Source of the DNA: Punica granatum | Taxonomy: Eukaryota > Streptophyta > Magnoliopsida > Myrtales > Lythraceae | DNA: 64,000 nucleotides | Assembly (NCBI RefSeq): GCF_007655135.1 | Contig: NC_045129.1 | Coordinates: forward strand, 23,286,274 to 23,350,273 | Direction: 5' to 3' | Part shown: in pieces, positions 1 to 9,657 of the stretch | Numbering within the stretch: the stretch's first letter is position 1 | Layout of the letters: the number at the start of each line of letters is the position of its first letter | Translations under genes and position numbers: made by a program | Notes under the pieces: model-generated | Database searches by the model: none | Told to the model about the DNA's origin: nothing | What the model saw: the letters and a program-made list of their open reading frames with translations, nothing else

Positions 1-1423
1 GGTGAGGTTCCGAGCCGAGGAGGAGGGCAAGCAATGAGATGTGGGCCGGGGATTTGGCCATTTGCTCGACCACCTTGTATTCGCTCGCCTTCACGATCTT
101 CATGAAAGCTTCAGCTTCCTCCTCAGTCACCTTCTTGGACGGGAAAGGTGACCTTTCGGGCGTCGCCCCGTCTTCAACAGCGGGCGCTTTTCCTTTGTCC
201 TTGGCCGTCGGGTTCTCATATACCCGTCCCGAGCGTGTCAACCCCATAACACTGAATTGCTGTTCAACGCTCCCGATGCTTCCTTCGTAGGTCCAGGGGA
301 CCTTGCTGTCCGAATACGGCTCCCGAGCGGGGACGTCAACGACGAATGGGGCCGGTGAGGCCACGTGTCCCGTGAACCCGACAGTGAGTTCCTCGGGAGT
401 GTAATTGATTACAAAGGGAGGGGGGTTCTCCTGCGCTTCTTCGTCTCTCTCCGAAACGCACACAGAGATCATGTTGATGGACGGTCCCGAGTTCGGCCTA
501 TGGTCCGGGAGGGGGTTGGCCTGCACGTTTGGAGGTCTGACGGCGTTGAAAGTGAGTCGGTTGCTGTCGATCCTCCTCTGAATTTCGTCCCTCAACCTCC
601 AACAATTGTCGAGAGTGTGCTCCGGTGCGCCCTGATGGTATTCGCAGCGTTTGGATTGGTCCTGGACGGACGGGTCGAAGTTCGGACCCCGGGATATCGG
701 TTGAATTTGATCTCCCGCCAAGAGTTGTCGATATATGTGAGAGAGAGGAGCAGGCAGCGGCGAGTATTGCTTGCGGGGTCGGCTCGGTGCGCCGCTGGCC
801 TGTTGACCCTGCGAAGCGGGGTTCTGTTGCGCCGGCGGAGGAGTTCTCGACACCGGGGGCCTGGGTTGAGAGGGTTGAGCGGGGGCAGGCGTAAAGTGGT
901 CGTATGACTGTGAGGTCGTCGGCGGCGGGACCGGTGGGGCTGAATAGTAGATCGACTGAAGTTGGTGCTGTGGAGGCGGGGGAAAGTAAGCAGGAGCAGT
1001 GGTCGGTGTGGTCGTGAGATTCACCGAATATTGTTGTGGCGCCTGGTGCGCCGTATTGACGGCGTTGACGGAAACCTCTTTCGCTCTCCTTCCGCTGGAC
1101 GACGACAACGCCGCGGGAGCCTTCTTTGATGATTCCTCTCCTTTGTTGGCGGGGTCCTCCATTCTTCCTAGTTTGATTCCCAAATCCAGCTTTTTCCCAG
1201 CCTCGATGAGGTCGGAGAACTGAAGTGTGCGCCAACAGGTGTGAATAGTACACTCCTCTCAGCGTGGAGTGGAACAACTGGATCTGCTGCGCCTCGCTGA
1301 TCGGGGGAATGTGCTTTGCGGCTTGGGCACGCCACTTGGCGGCATACTCGAACTTTTGGCCCCGCGCCATTTCTTTCGTGCTCAACTCTAGAAGAGTAGG
1401 AGGCGTCTCCGCGCAATATCGGT
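1..1423 (-). pseudogene. gag: gag (C-terminal half) running towards protease, element B, frameshifted
   Basis: This continues the gag that starts at 6911, after the solo-LTR insertion. Removing the insert and one TCGGT copy keeps the frame. The segment starts in the retrotransposon gag domain (the stretch around KEMARGQKFEYAAKWR). A single-base loss near 1219-1224 shifts the frame; from there an open frame runs to the window edge. In that frame there is a proline/glutamine-rich linker and a zinc-knuckle-like C-x2-H ... H-x4-C motif near 600-650 (CEYH...HTLDNC). The end (about 1-360) is closely similar to the gag C-terminus of element F at 35355-35440 and 48897-49140. The coding quality suggests recent activity apart from two lesions. 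Gag would form the cytoplasmic virus-like particle. Family assignment is secure; the exact frameshift base is not. Confidence 0.85.
1419..1423. repeat. Target-site duplication TCGGT, left copy (solo LTR C)
   Basis: TCGGT lies directly before the TGTCAGC start of the solo LTR and is repeated directly after its end at 6021-6025. Five bases is the usual size for Ty3/gypsy integration. Confidence 0.93.
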
Positions 1424-3021
1424 TGTCAGCACCCCATTTTGGCTCACCTTTCCAAACGATGATATCAGCAATGATCCAAGCCACAACCTGAGCAGAATAC
1501 AGAAAAACGACTTAACAGAGCAGAAAATCACTATTCATCCTCAAGTCGGCAAAATCGGGCAAATGACACATGCATATGACAGAAGGACTCCAGGGGTCAC
1601 CAAAGGGTAATAGAGTGACTAGAGAGCTCAGCAATATCCAAAACCGGCATTTTCAGTATATCACACGAACAGTTCTATTTTCCGATAGTTCGCTCGATCA
1701 TCGGAAGACAGCCAATATTGGACCCCAAAAATCCACTCCAATGCCAAACAGATGAAAAGTGTCCCCAAAGGCATTTTGCAAATCATCTGCTCTATACAGA
1801 ACAACTTTCTGTATACAGACAACTTTTCAGTGGAAGTCCAAAAATGCCGGTTTCTCGAAGAAAAGTTAATTCCAAATATCAGATGCGGCCATGCCCCTCA
1901 ATCATACAGAGCACGAGCAATGCTTCATATTGTCTTTTAGAAGCCATACAGACACTCTGAATGACTTCCGAATGACAAAACGGGCATACCCTTCTTCGGA
2001 AGAGCGTAACCGGAGACTGGTCTGATGGAATTACGGCAAACGAAGTTCACACTACATTGCCTTGAAAACTCCAGCGGACATTCGCAATTGGGCAAAACAG
2101 ACAGCAAAACCCTTCACGGTTTCCTGAGTAACCTCCGAGGGGCACAAAAGGCCATTTTCAGTGAAAATCCATATCCGGAGGTCCTCTTTGGGGAAACTTG
2201 ACGCCGGATGCTTACCTTACACAATACTAGCCTTCTCAAGGCTCAATGTGGAATTGTCGGAATGAATCACACAACTCATCTAGACCCCTCGAGCAGTGCT
2301 TTAAGGGTCTCAGATGCACTTTTCATATCCTTAGAGGCCCAATCTCAGCAAATAGAGATCGCAGTAATCTCCGCATCGCCCAAGAAACTCAGAAAGCAAT
2401 CTGAGAAATCAAGTTTCGGCCTCCTAGGACATCTCCGGCTCCATATTTGTATTTACCGGCTTAAGGGACAAGGGCCCACGTAATTTGACAATTTATGTCA
2501 AAATGACCGACGTGGGATGCAGATACAAGATATGCTGTCAGAAGTGGGTAACCTCGCTCTGAATGCATAAAAAGAGCAAAACCGGCTTCCAAGCCTCATA
2601 CAGACATTTGGCAATTTCTCACGGAAAATGCCAATCTGGGACTCATTAAATCCATTTCCTCGCGTATATCGATAATTCGACGTTCAATTCAAACCACGAA
2701 CTTCGAATGCGCGATCAATCGAGACCCGAGCTTTTTCCCGGTTTCTCCTCTTCGGTCGTGGGACCCATGGGCTACTCAAGATGAGTCACCCTTTACTCCA
2801 GAAGCTTTTTCTTCTTCTTCAATGCAAGAAGCCAACTTGCACTCTTGCTTGAAAATATCCAAGAGTTTGAAGACAACACTCAAGCTTCCATCAATGCTCA
2901 TCAATGCTCATCAATGTCTTATCTCTTCTTCATTAATGCAATGGAAGAGGATGAGGCTTGATATTTTCTAAGCATGGGGGTTAAGAGCACTTGCTTTTGC
3001 TAATTGTGTCATTAGCTTTGC

Positions 3022-3030
3022 CTATAAATG
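3022..3030 (+). promoter_or_regulatory. TATA box of solo LTR C
   Basis: CTATAAATG is followed about 40 bases on by a C/T-rich stretch with several CTCTC runs, as in plant LTR promoters. The same motif is at the equivalent place in the A LTR remainder. Transcription would start near 3055 (inference). Confidence 0.6.
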
Positions 3031-3387
3031 GCCCAAAAGTGATTAAGATAATCACTTCTCCTCTTACACACTCTCTCCAACCTTTCTCTTTCAAGAAATC
3101 CTCTCAAACTCCATAGCCAAGAACACTCAAGAACTAGAAAACTTCAGCACTTAAAAGGAAGAGAAAAGAAAACCGAAAAGATCAAAAGAGAGCCTTGAGT
3201 TCTTAAGTCGGAAGCCGATGTTCATCATCCCGACTTAAGCTCAAAATTTCTCAAACTTCATATCCCACTCATTTTGGACCCATGGAGTTCATTGGTGAAA
3301 TTGGTTTTTCCATTTGAAGTCTTTAAATTATTGTTTCAGGTCAAATAGTGCATTTCGGGTGAAATCGCTACTCTCGGGTGAATAGTG

Positions 3388-3535
3388 ACCCGCCAGCGCC
3401 GCCCGCGCGCACGCCCGCGCACGCTCGCGCGCCTGCCCGCGCGCACGCGCACGCCTGCGCCCCGCGCACGCCCGCGCGCCTGTCCGCGCCCCGGGCACGC
3501 CGCGCGCCTCCCGTGCATTCCAGCCGCATTCCCCG
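3388..3535. repeat. GC-rich minisatellite in LTR C
   Basis: Imperfect repetition of CGCGCACGCCCG-like units. The position, between TATA box and donor-like stem-loop, is the same as the GC-rich repeats of LTRs A (about 14838-14935) and G (38240-38890), but unit sequence and length differ. Confidence 0.75.
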
Positions 3536-3631
3536 TGCACCTAGCTCCCCGAACGTGCATCCTTTGCACCCGAGCATCCTTCAAAGCGTTCAACCGAGTC
3601 ACCCGACTCTCGAACACTTCCCCGACTCTTT

Positions 3632-3656
3632 CCTCGTATCCCGAGGCTAGGTAAAT
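3632..3656 (+). other. Conserved stem-loop next to splice-donor-like AG|GTAAAT (LTR C)
   Basis: Stem CCTCG / CGAGG with a 5-base loop (3632-3646), then CTAG|GTAAAT with the putative donor at 3650/3651. It is present in all LTRs here that keep this region. Function is inferred only. Confidence 0.5.
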
Positions 3657-5190
3657 CACTCTTGACTTAGAGGAGTTAGGGCTTTTTACATTATTTGCAT
3701 GGCTATGGAGTACTATGGTATTTTATGCATACTTAACTTGCAAGACTTAACTTTTATGCAATTTTATGTTATATTATGCATGTGTATTACCTTATAACTT
3801 GCTAGCATGTCGGAAAAAGGTTTGGATTGTTGTTTGGAAGACCATCCCGACCCGGAAATGGCAAGTGAGCTCACGGCCAAGTCTCTAAATGGGATGGCCG
3901 AGACTTGAGTTGCTCTTTTCGGGTTAAGATTGGTCTCCTTAGCCCGATCCAAGTTATTTTCCGAGTTTATTTTGTTGTTCTTGCACGCATGAAGCCGGTA
4001 TTATTTTATCGATTCCTTAAATAACATGTTTGTGAATGTTTGCATGTTTAAATGAGTTCATCAAATCATGGTAATACCGGCTTTTGTCAAAACGTGTTAT
4101 TCATGATGTTTGATGTTTGAGCATGCGAAAAATGATTAAACCAAGACAAGGAAATTCTTTGTGATTTGAATCGAGCCATGAGAGTATTCGGCCATCTTTG
4201 ACAAGGTGAAGCCGAGGGCTTCTTGGCCCTTTTTGGATCAAGAATGATTTCCTTATTTCGAGTTTAATTCATTTCTCGGATTGTACGAAAGTGTAATTTC
4301 GATATTTCCACGATTCCCATGTTAAAACATCGATTACATGTCTTTTCAAAACAAAACATGCATGGATTCGGGTATCGTTGACTCATTCGGGTCCATTCGG
4401 TTACGAGGGTAGTTTCGGTCATTGGACCAAATATCCTCGATCCTTACGGATTCGTGTTGGTCGCCGAATCACGAATCGTTTTCACAATTAAAGTATTCGG
4501 CAATAACCTTAAGCATTAATTCCACGAACGGGTTAATCGGGACGTTCACACGGTTAATTCATTCCATTTAAATAACTTTGCACGAATTGGACATTAATTT
4601 GTAACTCACGTCGACGAATTACAAAGCGGTGTTAATGCCCTTTTCAAAATCCTCATACTTTCAAATCCTTATTGTGTTGTTCTCCTTTTCTGAAAACAAA
4701 TTTTCAAATCAAGGGCAAGAACATCATTTCGTGATTCGCCGACATCCTAGCGCAGTTTAAGATGTCAGTTGGGTATTCTGTATCAAAATACAGTTATCGG
4801 ACTAATCATTTCACTCGACTTAACCAAATCCTAGAAAATGGTTAGGCGGAACTCTAGGTTCCAAATCTAGAGTCAAAATACAAGTTTGGATCAATTCAGT
4901 GGTAATTCAGTGTCACAACACCGAATCACTATAAAAGCAATCTACACACATGATATTCGATTCTCTTTTCCAAATTTCCAACAAAAGCAGAATACTAAAA
5001 CATTGGCACGTGTTTGATTGCTTAGCATATGGCATTTGCTTGCAAAAACACTTTTGGATTAATAAACTTGTTAATCCACGTACATTCGGTAAATACAAAA
5101 CACCTTGTCTGTTATTAACATGTTGCGTGTTATCTTTCCGCACTTGTTTGCCATACTGGTCGAGCTTGATCCCTAGGCCGAATAATATTA

Positions 5191-5264
5191 GAGTTCAACA
5201 CCCTAATCATCGAGCACAGGGTTCAACGCCCTAATCAACACTCATAGGGTCCAACGCCCTATTC
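5191..5264. repeat. Three short GGGTYCAACRCCCTA-type repeats
   Basis: Three copies of a 13-15 bp word (GTTCAACACCCTA, GGGTTCAACGCCCTA, GGGTCCAACGCCCTA), each a weak inverted repeat, spaced about 25 bases apart. Equivalent copies lie in LTR G (about 36205-36285, opposite strand) and LTR B (about 10325-10370). Confidence 0.7.
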
Positions 5265-5698
5265 AGTGAGAGCGTCCATTGAATTTCAGTTCTTCGGTCT
5301 TTTTCCCTAAACTCACGGTGAGTTAGAGTGGAATAATAACCGAACGCGAGTCGACTGGAATTCGGTCATTTGTAATTTGTATTTATTGTTTTCGAGAGCA
5401 TTGTAAGGATTTTATTTTGTACATTTATTCTGTAAGAATTCCAGTCGGTGAGCGAACGGTCCGAGAGTCGAATTAATCGAATCGGTCTAATGCTTGCCCA
5501 GATACAAGTAAATCCAAGAACTCGCGGTTCTGGTTCACGCAGGGATTCAACCTCCATGGTTCGATGAACTGTAACGCAAGATTGTGAACCAATTCCCCGA
5601 CACACGGGTTTACTTCTCTCTCAGCTTCTCCATCGTTTAATTCATCGAAGTTACGGTGTCAAAACGTGTGAGCCGAGTGCAGCCTAATTCATGCGGTA

Positions 5699-5766
5699 AA
5701 TAAAACAAAAATGCAAGCCTAGCAAACCAGAGTACCGAAAGGGCGTGCGGGATATAGGCCCGCACG
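5699..5766 (+). terminator. Poly(A)-like signal and 8-bp hairpin of LTR C
   Basis: AATAAA (5699-5704) is followed by a perfect inverted repeat CGTGCGGG ... CCCGCACG (5744-5766, 7-base loop). The pair recurs about 250-310 bp before the 3' end of the other LTRs, which suggests the R/U5 boundary. Poly(A) use is not demonstrated. Confidence 0.5.
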
Positions 5767-6020
5767 TAACATGAACCCCCGAACACGGATTTTCCGGTTC
5801 CGCACAGATCAATGCCTTAACGACAAACTAGGTGTTCCATACCCCTAGACTCGGGTAACTTATCCGCCCTCGACCTACGGGTCGTAAAATGATAAGTGGC
5901 GACTCCTTCTCTCACGCGTGTTCGTCACGCGTCCCCACGGGAAGGTGGACACTCCCAAGCCGCGCGATCCAAAAGCGCGCAATGCGGGCCCCGACGAGAG
6001 TCCACATTCGGGTCCGTACA

Positions 6021-6025
6021 TCGGT
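6021..6025. repeat. Target-site duplication TCGGT, right copy (solo LTR C)
   Basis: Second copy of the 5-bp duplication, immediately after the GTACA end of the solo LTR. Confidence 0.93.
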
Positions 6026-6911
6026 ATTGGTCGGTGAACTTCCGGGAGAGATCCTCCCACGTCGGGATGTCCTCAGCCTTCAGTGACATGAACCAATCGA
6101 GGGTCGATCCCGACAGGCTATCCTGGAAGGAGTGGATGACAAATTCCTCGTATTCCCAATACTGCAGCATCTTCCCTCGGTAATGGCGGAGGTGGTGGTG
6201 TGGATCCGTCGTGCCTTCATAGGTCTTGAACTCTGGAACCTTGAACTTCGGGGGTAGGCGCATACCCGGGAATAGGCTACAGTCGCCATAGCGGGCGTCG
6301 GGACGACCATCGTTCGCTTGCAGGGCCCGTATCGTTTCCTCCATTCGCTTCAACCTACGCTCCTGTTCGGCGTCGGCCTCAGGGAAGAAGTGTGTCGGTG
6401 AAGCGAATTGGGCCGCGTGGGTCGGTGTGCCCGGTTCGTGGAAGGCGGTGTTTATAGGAGGCGGCGCCTGGTAGGAGAGGCCGGCGTGAGGCTGTAGAGG
6501 TGGATAGGGAGGAAGCTCAGTGGCTTGAAGGTGCGTCGGAGCAGGTGCGGTGGGTATCGGGAAAACCGTCGGTGGGGGTACCGCATAGGTCATAGCCGGA
6601 GCCGGTATGGAAACTGGTGGAGGTGCAGACAAGATGTGCTCCGAGGTTAGGAAGGTAGCCGGCGGAAGAGGGACTACCGAAGGGGCCGGTGGCGACGGGA
6701 GTTGACTGGTAAAGGGGTGAATCGTGGACGTATACAGAGGCGCTCCCGACGACGCCGGTGGCGGGAGATGTGTTGGAAGGGCACTGGAATACACCGGGAG
6801 TACGCCTGCAGGAGTGAGAGGCGGCGGGGCGTGTGTCTGCGGTGGTTGAGAAAGGGTCGGGACCGAAGGGTTGACCTCTTCGGAAACATCAACGTGATCT
6901 CCTTCTGCCAT
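6021..6911 (-). pseudogene. gag: gag (N-terminal half), element B, split by solo LTR
   Basis: The ATG at 6911 opens a frame whose first ~180 residues are very rich in proline, alanine and threonine. A short charged coiled segment (AEQERRLKRMEETIRALQ) follows, then the retrotransposon gag domain with LPPKFKVPEFKTYEGTTDP and the W-rich part (DWFMSLKAEDIPTWEDLSRKF). The frame is cut at 6020 by solo LTR C and resumes at 1423 in the same phase. Gag is the capsid-like structural protein of the particle that packages element RNA. The start was chosen because it is the first ATG after the ORF1-gag spacer and the similarity begins soon after it. Apart from the insertion this half is undamaged. Confidence 0.88.
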
Positions 6912-7230
6912 CCTGAGACGTTGACGAGTCGGGTAGCGGTGGGACGCCAGTGGTAATCACCTGCATTCCAAGGGTGCATAAGGACAGACACCGATAACTC
7001 GAATGATAAGTGCGGAATTAAGTAAAATGACAAAATGTATGAGATGCATGAGCTTTCAAAACACTAATGTCATTAAATTGATTAGCTCCAAGTTCCATGG
7101 TTTTACAAAATAGAACATTCGGAAGAAAAGAAAGGAACATAAACGTAAAGCCGACATCCCTTTGCGCTCGGTGGCCGCTCGAAAGTGGCGTGGGTCCGAG
7201 CGAGGGCCAAAATGAGTGCGCCTACTAATC
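6912..7230 (-). other. Spacer between ORF1 and gag (element B)
   Basis: No coding signal. About 110 bases of it (around 7020-7130) resemble sequence in element G at about 45960-46025, where it directly follows the leader without ORF1. Acceptor-like YYYAG sites exist but none is clearly favoured. Confidence 0.6.
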
Positions 7231-8730
7231 CTAAGGATGGGCGAGGTTGCGCGCCCTCTTGTGCACTCGATCCAACTCCGCGCTCAAGCGGGCCATCTCC
7301 CGATCTAAGTGTGCGACCCGGGCGCGTGCTCGAGTCAGCTGTGTCTGAACCTCCCTGTAGTCCGCGACCTCTGCACGGGAGTCGACAAGCTCGCAACGGA
7401 GCATATCCCGTTCCTCCCTGATGGCTCTTAGCTCCGCGTGCATGGCCGCTTGGATGGAGCTCTCGGTTTCGGGGGCGAGGGTGGATGTAGCGCGGGGAGT
7501 CGGAGCGGCATGGGACGGTTGCGGTGATGCTAATCCACGTGTGTAGAATCGAGCCACGTATGCTGAGGTGGCGGCGAAGACTCGCTCGTCGTCGGTGGGA
7601 TGTTCGGGGAAGTACAGACGCTGTATGACGCAAGCGTCCCGTTGGCGGCGAATCTCTCGGATCTGCAGGAATCTTGCGGGGGCCGTGGATGTGGAATCGG
7701 CCCACTGGATGCGGAAAGGTAGGCGGTCCGCCTCGGCGGGAACGTCCTGCAGGCCGCCGAGCTGTCTGATTACCCGACCGGGGAATATGAGTGTGCTCCC
7801 CAAATGGCTAAGAAGGGGGACTCCCACAATTCCAGGATATCCTGTGATCATGGGGCCGCCGAGGTTCCATCGAGCGACCCATAGGAAGCACGCGAGCGTC
7901 AACTCACGCCAAAAACGCCTCCATTCCGAGAAACTGTGCTCGGGAGGCGGGATGACTGGTACCAGGCGTTCGATCAGCGAACGCTCGTCGGCGATGTAGG
8001 AGAACGGATGTGATGAGCAAAAAGGGCGGATATGGGCGAGAAGCCAAATCTGGAGTAAGTGCGGGGATCCCCTCATCCTGCCGCGCCGAACCTCCCTAAC
8101 ATAATCAAGAGACCGGACGGTCTCGGCCAACAAATCCTCCACGTAACTATGGCCTCCCACCGCTTGTAGGACGACTTGGGCTATAGCCCCGTCAATGAGG
8201 TTCGGCGAGTACGGAGATAGGAGAGTGCCAAAGACCAAGAGTAGGAATCCACGGCAGGCATCGCGCTGATAGGAAGCCGTTGTCGGCGTCATTGCGCGGA
8301 GGAGCGTCCAATCGGAGAGCCATGCGATCCGGATGCCTTGATCCCATTTCTCGTGAAGTTCCTCGTGGATGTCTTGAGCAGGTATGTGGAGGAGAGTGGA
8401 GAGCTGACCCTGGACGGTTGTGAACGGATTAGGCACGAAGATGCCGTGGATCGTGGACGTAGGCCTTTGGATGAGTGCCGTGTACTCCTCGATCGTAGGG
8501 GCTAACTCCGTCCCCTGGAAATTAAATACCGCGTGCTCAGGATCCCAAAGTTCGGCTGCGGTCCTGAGGAAGATCCAGTACATCGGGGTCTTGGTGAGCA
8601 TAACCACGTCTCCGATGATGCCTTGGATGTATGCGTGGTCCACCGGTCGGAGAGTCCTCCAGATGCGCATGATGTCTTGCCTTGGCGGTGTGATTGCTTC
8701 GAGCCTAAGACCGAGAGCCGGGCGGTCCAT
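7231..8730 (-). CDS. ORF1 protein of Ogre-like element (DUF7745-like, plant mobile-domain type), 499 aa
   Basis: An intact 499-codon frame upstream of gag on the same strand, the place of the extra ORF1 in Ogre elements. Residues ~1-90 contain the conserved-looking start (DRPALGLRLEAITPPRQ, then IWRTLRPVD and IIGDVVML) and EYTALIQRP, which I recognise from a large plant-repeat family usually labelled DUF7745 or aminotransferase-like/plant mobile domain. No catalytic motif is visible. Tryptophan-rich helical segments fill residues ~100-330. The last ~75 residues are a strong heptad-like coiled coil (ELRAIREERDMLRCELVDSR onward), suggesting oligomerisation. The stop is TAG at 7231-7233. A donor-like CTAG|GTAAGG lies directly before the ATG (8731-8740), so splicing could bypass ORF1 to express gag (inference). 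Biochemical role unknown. The frame is unbroken, unlike gag and pol here. Confidence 0.8.
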   Translation of the reverse strand: MDRPALGLRLEAITPPRQDIMRIWRTLRPVDHAYIQGIIGDVVMLTKTPMYWIFLRTAAELWDPEHAVFNFQGTELAPTIEEYTALIQRPTSTIHGIFVPNPFTTVQGQLSTLLHIPAQDIHEELHEKWDQGIRIAWLSDWTLLRAMTPTTASYQRDACRGFLLLVFGTLLSPYSPNLIDGAIAQVVLQAVGGHSYVEDLLAETVRSLDYVREVRRGRMRGSPHLLQIWLLAHIRPFCSSHPFSYIADERSLIERLVPVIPPPEHSFSEWRRFWRELTLACFLWVARWNLGGPMITGYPGIVGVPLLSHLGSTLIFPGRVIRQLGGLQDVPAEADRLPFRIQWADSTSTAPARFLQIREIRRQRDACVIQRLYFPEHPTDDERVFAATSAYVARFYTRGLASPQPSHAAPTPRATSTLAPETESSIQAAMHAELRAIREERDMLRCELVDSRAEVADYREVQTQLTRARARVAHLDREMARLSAELDRVHKRARNLAHP

Positions 8731-9346
8731 CCTTACCTAGATGGAGGAGATGCCGGCTTAACGTTTTAGAATCAAATCAATGCAATGTCCTAATTTTTTT
8801 CGAAAAAAATGTATGCAGTGCGGAAAGATAAACTATAGTTGTGTTCTTTACAGTATACATCGCTCTTTCTTACAAAAACAACAAAATGCCCGTCCTAAAA
8901 AAAAAACTACGGGTCGACTCAAGGACTCGACTCTTGGGTCGGTTGACGGCATGGAGGTAAAAGTTGGTCCAGCATGACGGTCCCTGTGTATGCATGGTTT
9001 TCGGTGCTACTAGGAGAACCGCTAACTAGGGATGGGGGCTCCCGACTCAAGGGTGTGAATTCCTTGAAATCGAGCTAGGATCTTTGGGGGCCGGTTCGGT
9101 GGCATAGCCGACTTGATCCGTTCTCTTACTCGGAACCTCTGACTAACCTAGCTTCCTACATTGGTGCCCGTGGGATGTCGGACAAGGTACCTAAGAAACT
9201 AGTATGATGTGCAATGCATGTGCGGGAAATAAGAGTGCGTAAAATAGATAAGCGGGAAACGCGGAAAGCGGTAAATAGACAAGCAAACAAAGCAAGCGGG
9301 AACGAGCCCGAACCCGTTAAGTATGTCCCCAGTGGAGTCGCCAAGC
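8731..9346 (-). other. Untranslated leader of element B
   Basis: Between PBS and ORF1. It is similar to the leader of element G (about 46025-46599), including the GGGGGCTCCCGACTCAAGGGT region near 9034-9054 and a T-rich/A-rich patch at 8790-8910. No open frame. It probably contains RNA packaging and priming signals (inference from position). Confidence 0.65.
9326..9343 (-). other. Primer binding site, element B
   Basis: On the minus strand TGGCGACTCCACTGGGGA begins a few bases after the LTR end. A TGG start is expected of an 18-nt complement to a tRNA 3' end (CCA). The Ogre family is reported to use tRNA-Arg; I cannot verify the tRNA here. The same 18 bases are at 46579-46596. Confidence 0.82.
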
Positions 9347-9590
9347 TGTGCGCACCCGAATTTAATCTCGTCGGGGCACGCATGCGCGCGCCTAAGCAAA
9401 CGCGGCTTGGGAGTGTCCACCTTCCCGGGGACGTGCGACGGACGCACGTGAGAAGGAGTCGCCACTTGCCATTTTACGACCCGAAGATCGAGGGCCGGTA
9501 AGTTACCCGGGTCTAGGGGTACGGGATACACCTAAATGCTAAGGCAATGGTCGTACGGAACCGGAAATTCCGAATTCGAGGGTTCTATTA

Positions 9591-9657
9591 CGTGCGGGCC
9601 TATATCCCGCACGCCCTCTCGGTACTCTAGCTTGCTAAGCTTGCCATTTTGTTTATT
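9591..9657 (-). terminator. Poly(A)-like signal and hairpin, LTR B
   Basis: AATAAA on the minus strand (9652-9657) and the perfect inverted repeat CGTGCGGG/CCCGCACG (9591-9613), about 245 bp from the LTR 3' end. Confidence 0.5.

Larger units (their letters stand above)
1424..6020 (+). mobile_element. Solo LTR C (type 1), 4,597 bp
   Basis: A complete LTR in plus orientation: it begins TGTCAGCACCCC, ends GGGTCCGTACA and is flanked by the 5-bp duplication TCGGT. It interrupts B's gag, which runs on the opposite strand. The 5' end matches, on the other strand, the ends of the LTRs of elements A and G; the 3' end matches the LTR starts at 35441 and 46600 read on the minus strand. No internal sequence is present, so it is the product of LTR-LTR recombination. 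It carries a TATA box (3022), a GC-rich minisatellite (3388), the stem-loop/splice-donor-like block (3632) and a poly(A)-like signal with hairpin (5699). No protein-coding content is supported; the small open frames inside it follow base composition. Confidence 0.93.

Noticed and set aside
498..900. Minus-strand frame after the frameshift in B gag (HRGWEKAGFGNQTRK...)
   Set aside because: It is the wrong frame: gag similarity continues in the neighbouring frame after about 1222, where no stop occurs up to the window edge.
365..907. 180-aa plus-strand frame
   Set aside because: Antisense shadow of the gag linker of element B; composition mirrors the sense codons.
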